Source of the DNA: Candidatus Segatella intestinihominis
GTDB lineage: Bacteria; Bacteroidota; Bacteroidia; Bacteroidales; Bacteroidaceae
DNA: 8,002 bases
Direction: 5' to 3'
NCBI GenBank assembly: GCA_900548535.1
Contig: URLG01000099.1
Coordinates: 1 to 8,002, forward strand
Positions 7,189 through 8,002 of the stretch are shown piece by piece. A program made the position numbers and the translations under genes. Position 1 is the stretch's first letter, and each line of letters starts with the position of its first letter. Below the pieces are notes generated by a model. It ran no database searches, was not told where the DNA came from, and saw only the letters and a list, made by a program, of their open reading frames with translations.

Positions 7189-7217
7189 GGATGGTTCCCT
7201 TTTTAGAGGAGCCATCC
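7189..7217 (+). terminator. Hairpin between topA and aroK
   Basis: GGATGGTTCC (7189-7198) and GGAGCCATCC (7208-7217) pair over 10 positions with one G-U wobble; the loop CTTTTTAGA is 9 nt. No T-run follows on the plus strand (TATCAAAATAATAAG comes next), so it is a poor intrinsic terminator. It starts 10 nt after the topA stop and ends 21 nt before the aroK ATG, a place where a partial terminator or an mRNA-processing/stability hairpin would set the relative levels of the two genes. Confidence 0.45.
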
Positions 7218-7238
7218 TATCAAAATAATAAGAAAGAA

Positions 7239-7766
7239 ATGAAGTCAATCATCATCATTGGATATATGGGAGCCGGCAAGACTACCGTCGGCAAAGCCCT
7301 CGCCAAAGAGCTTGGCGTGATGTTCTACGACTTAGATTGGTATATCGAAAGCCGTATGCGCAAGACCGTGAAGCAGATTTTCGACGAAATGGGCGAAGAG
7401 GGATTCCGCCACATAGAGCACAACATGCTTCACGAGGTGGCAGAGTTTGAAAACGTAGTGGTTAGCTGCGGCGGAGGAACACCTTGTTTCTTCGACAACA
7501 TGGACTATATGAACCAGGCAGGCGAAACCATCTACCTGAAGGCAAGCCCTGAAACCCTGCATGCCCACCTGAAGATGGGCAAGGGCGTACGCCCCCTGTT
7601 GCTCAACAAGACTCCCGAGGAAGTGGATGTCTTCATCCGTGAACAGCTCAAGCAACGCGAACCGTTCTACGAAAAGGCCAAGCACATCATCGACGTCAAT
7701 GTGATGGACAACTTCGACAAGATTAACAATACGGTTCAGCAGATTAGAAACCTGCTGAACGTGTAA
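7239..7766 (+). CDS. aroK: Shikimate kinase
   Basis: A 175-residue cytoplasmic enzyme that phosphorylates the 3-hydroxyl of shikimate with ATP in the chorismate (aromatic amino acid) pathway; the length is normal for the family. The Walker A motif is GYMGAGKTTVG (8-18) with Lys14. The shikimate-binding residues are present: Asp33 in FYDLDWYIE, Arg57 and Glu60 in FRHIE, and GGGTP at 78-82. The LID region carries Arg118 in GVRPLL, and Arg140 (KQREPFYEKA) fits the substrate/ATP-contacting arginine near the C-terminus. ATG 7239 is chosen as start: it puts the P-loop strand right at the N-terminus, follows an A-rich leader (AATAATAAGAAAGAA), and avoids a longer reading from 7191 that would begin inside the upstream hairpin. 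It lies 59 bp after topA and ahead of speA. All key residues appear intact. Confidence 0.95.
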   Translation: MKSIIIIGYMGAGKTTVGKALAKELGVMFYDLDWYIESRMRKTVKQIFDEMGEEGFRHIEHNMLHEVAEFENVVVSCGGGTPCFFDNMDYMNQAGETIYLKASPETLHAHLKMGKGVRPLLLNKTPEEVDVFIREQLKQREPFYEKAKHIIDVNVMDNFDKINNTVQQIRNLLNV

Positions 7767-7773
7767 CCCAAAA

Positions 7774-7821
7774 GGTAAGCATTCCCCCTCCACCCATCTG
7801 AGTGAGGGGAGAGTGCTTACC
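7774..7821 (+). terminator. Strong hairpin after aroK, probable terminator
   Basis: GGTAAGCATTCCCCCTC (7774-7790) pairs with GAGGGGAGAGTGCTTACC (7804-7821), giving about 17 pairs with one bulged A (7810), one G-U pair and a 13-nt loop. It begins 8 nt after the aroK stop. The tail TTCACTCGTAGTATATTC is moderately T-rich but lacks a clean U-tract. It most likely ends the topA-aroK transcript. An alternative is a leader structure for speA, whose ATG is 66 nt further on. Confidence 0.75.
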
Positions 7822-7887
7822 TTCACTCGTAGTATATTCATATCATAACATTATATTTATAGACAAAAAGCAAGACAAGAACAGAAA

Positions 7888-8002
7888 ATGAAGAAATGGA
7901 CTATTGAAGACTCGAAGGAGCTCTACAACATAGGTGGTTGGGGCACTTCTTACTTTGGCATCAACGACAAGGGTGATGTCTATGTAACTCCATGCAAGGA
8001 CA
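7888..8002 (+). CDS. speA: Biosynthetic arginine decarboxylase, N-terminal fragment, runs off the window
   Basis: Only 38 codons plus one base are in the window. The product starts MKKWTIEDSKELYNI, followed by GGWGTSYFGINDKGDVYVTP, which I recognise as the N-terminus of the PLP-dependent arginine decarboxylase SpeA (arginine to agmatine and CO2, the first step of putrescine/spermidine synthesis). The full protein is usually about 630 residues. The PLP lysine and catalytic residues lie outside the window, so integrity cannot be judged. The start is the first ATG after an A-rich leader (AAGAACAGAAA). No clear TAnnTTTG promoter was found between the hairpin at 7774-7821 and this start; TATATTTA at 7852-7859 is a one-mismatch candidate. 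The position after topA-aroK agrees with the gene order I recall in other Bacteroidales. Confidence 0.88.
   Translation, partial: MKKWTIEDSKELYNIGGWGTSYFGINDKGDVYVTPCKD

Noticed and set aside
7191..7238. Earlier ATG for aroK at 7191
   Set aside because: It would start inside the left arm of a hairpin and add 16 residues before a P-loop that normally lies at the very N-terminus.
6100..7248. Long minus-strand open frame (382 codons) opposite topA
   Set aside because: It mirrors the well-conserved topA and aroK start, its translation is a Leu/His/Val-rich composition typical of antisense frames, and no motif or promoter supports it.

Overview
The window looks like chromosomal DNA from a gut or oral Bacteroidales bacterium, most probably Prevotella or Segatella (P. 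copri group). Three things point there: protein resemblance (a PNPase, a TopA and a SpeA start of Bacteroidetes type, and a DUF4369-thioredoxin lipoprotein); promoter elements of the form TAnnTTTG, in one case with an upstream TTTG 20 bp away; and A-rich leaders without Shine-Dalgarno sequences before the start codons. Coding DNA is fairly GC-balanced and the intergenic gaps are strongly AT-rich. The genus is an inference from recalled family resemblance, not from a database search.

Layout. Positions 1-1165 (minus strand) hold the N-terminal 388 residues of polynucleotide phosphorylase, cut by the window edge. A 197-bp AT-rich divergent region (1166-1362) carries a good promoter for pnp and a partial one for the gene on the other side. 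On the plus strand follow a lipoprotein with DUF4369 and a thioredoxin-like domain that has lost its CXXC cysteines (1363-2541); a block of eight 7-bp tandem repeats ending in a hairpin (2542-2615); a secreted SGNH/sialate O-acetylesterase-family carbohydrate esterase (2647-4104); a terminator hairpin; a zinc-ribbon NUDIX hydrolase (4202-4744); DNA topoisomerase I (4852-7179); shikimate kinase (7239-7766); a strong hairpin; and the first 38 codons of biosynthetic arginine decarboxylase (7888 to the edge).

How the genes relate. pnp (RNA turnover), topA (supercoiling), aroK (aromatic amino acid pathway) and speA (polyamine synthesis) are housekeeping genes. I recall the order topA-aroK-speA from other Bacteroidales, but the three functions have no direct biochemical link. 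The lipoprotein and the esterase are envelope or periplasm proteins and look like independent accessory units.

I do not see a previously undescribed multi-gene system. There are no mobile elements, CRISPR arrays, tRNAs or rRNAs. The points most worth a second look are the cysteine-less thioredoxin domain, the altered catalytic-block residues of the esterase, and the heptamer repeat/hairpin between those two genes.
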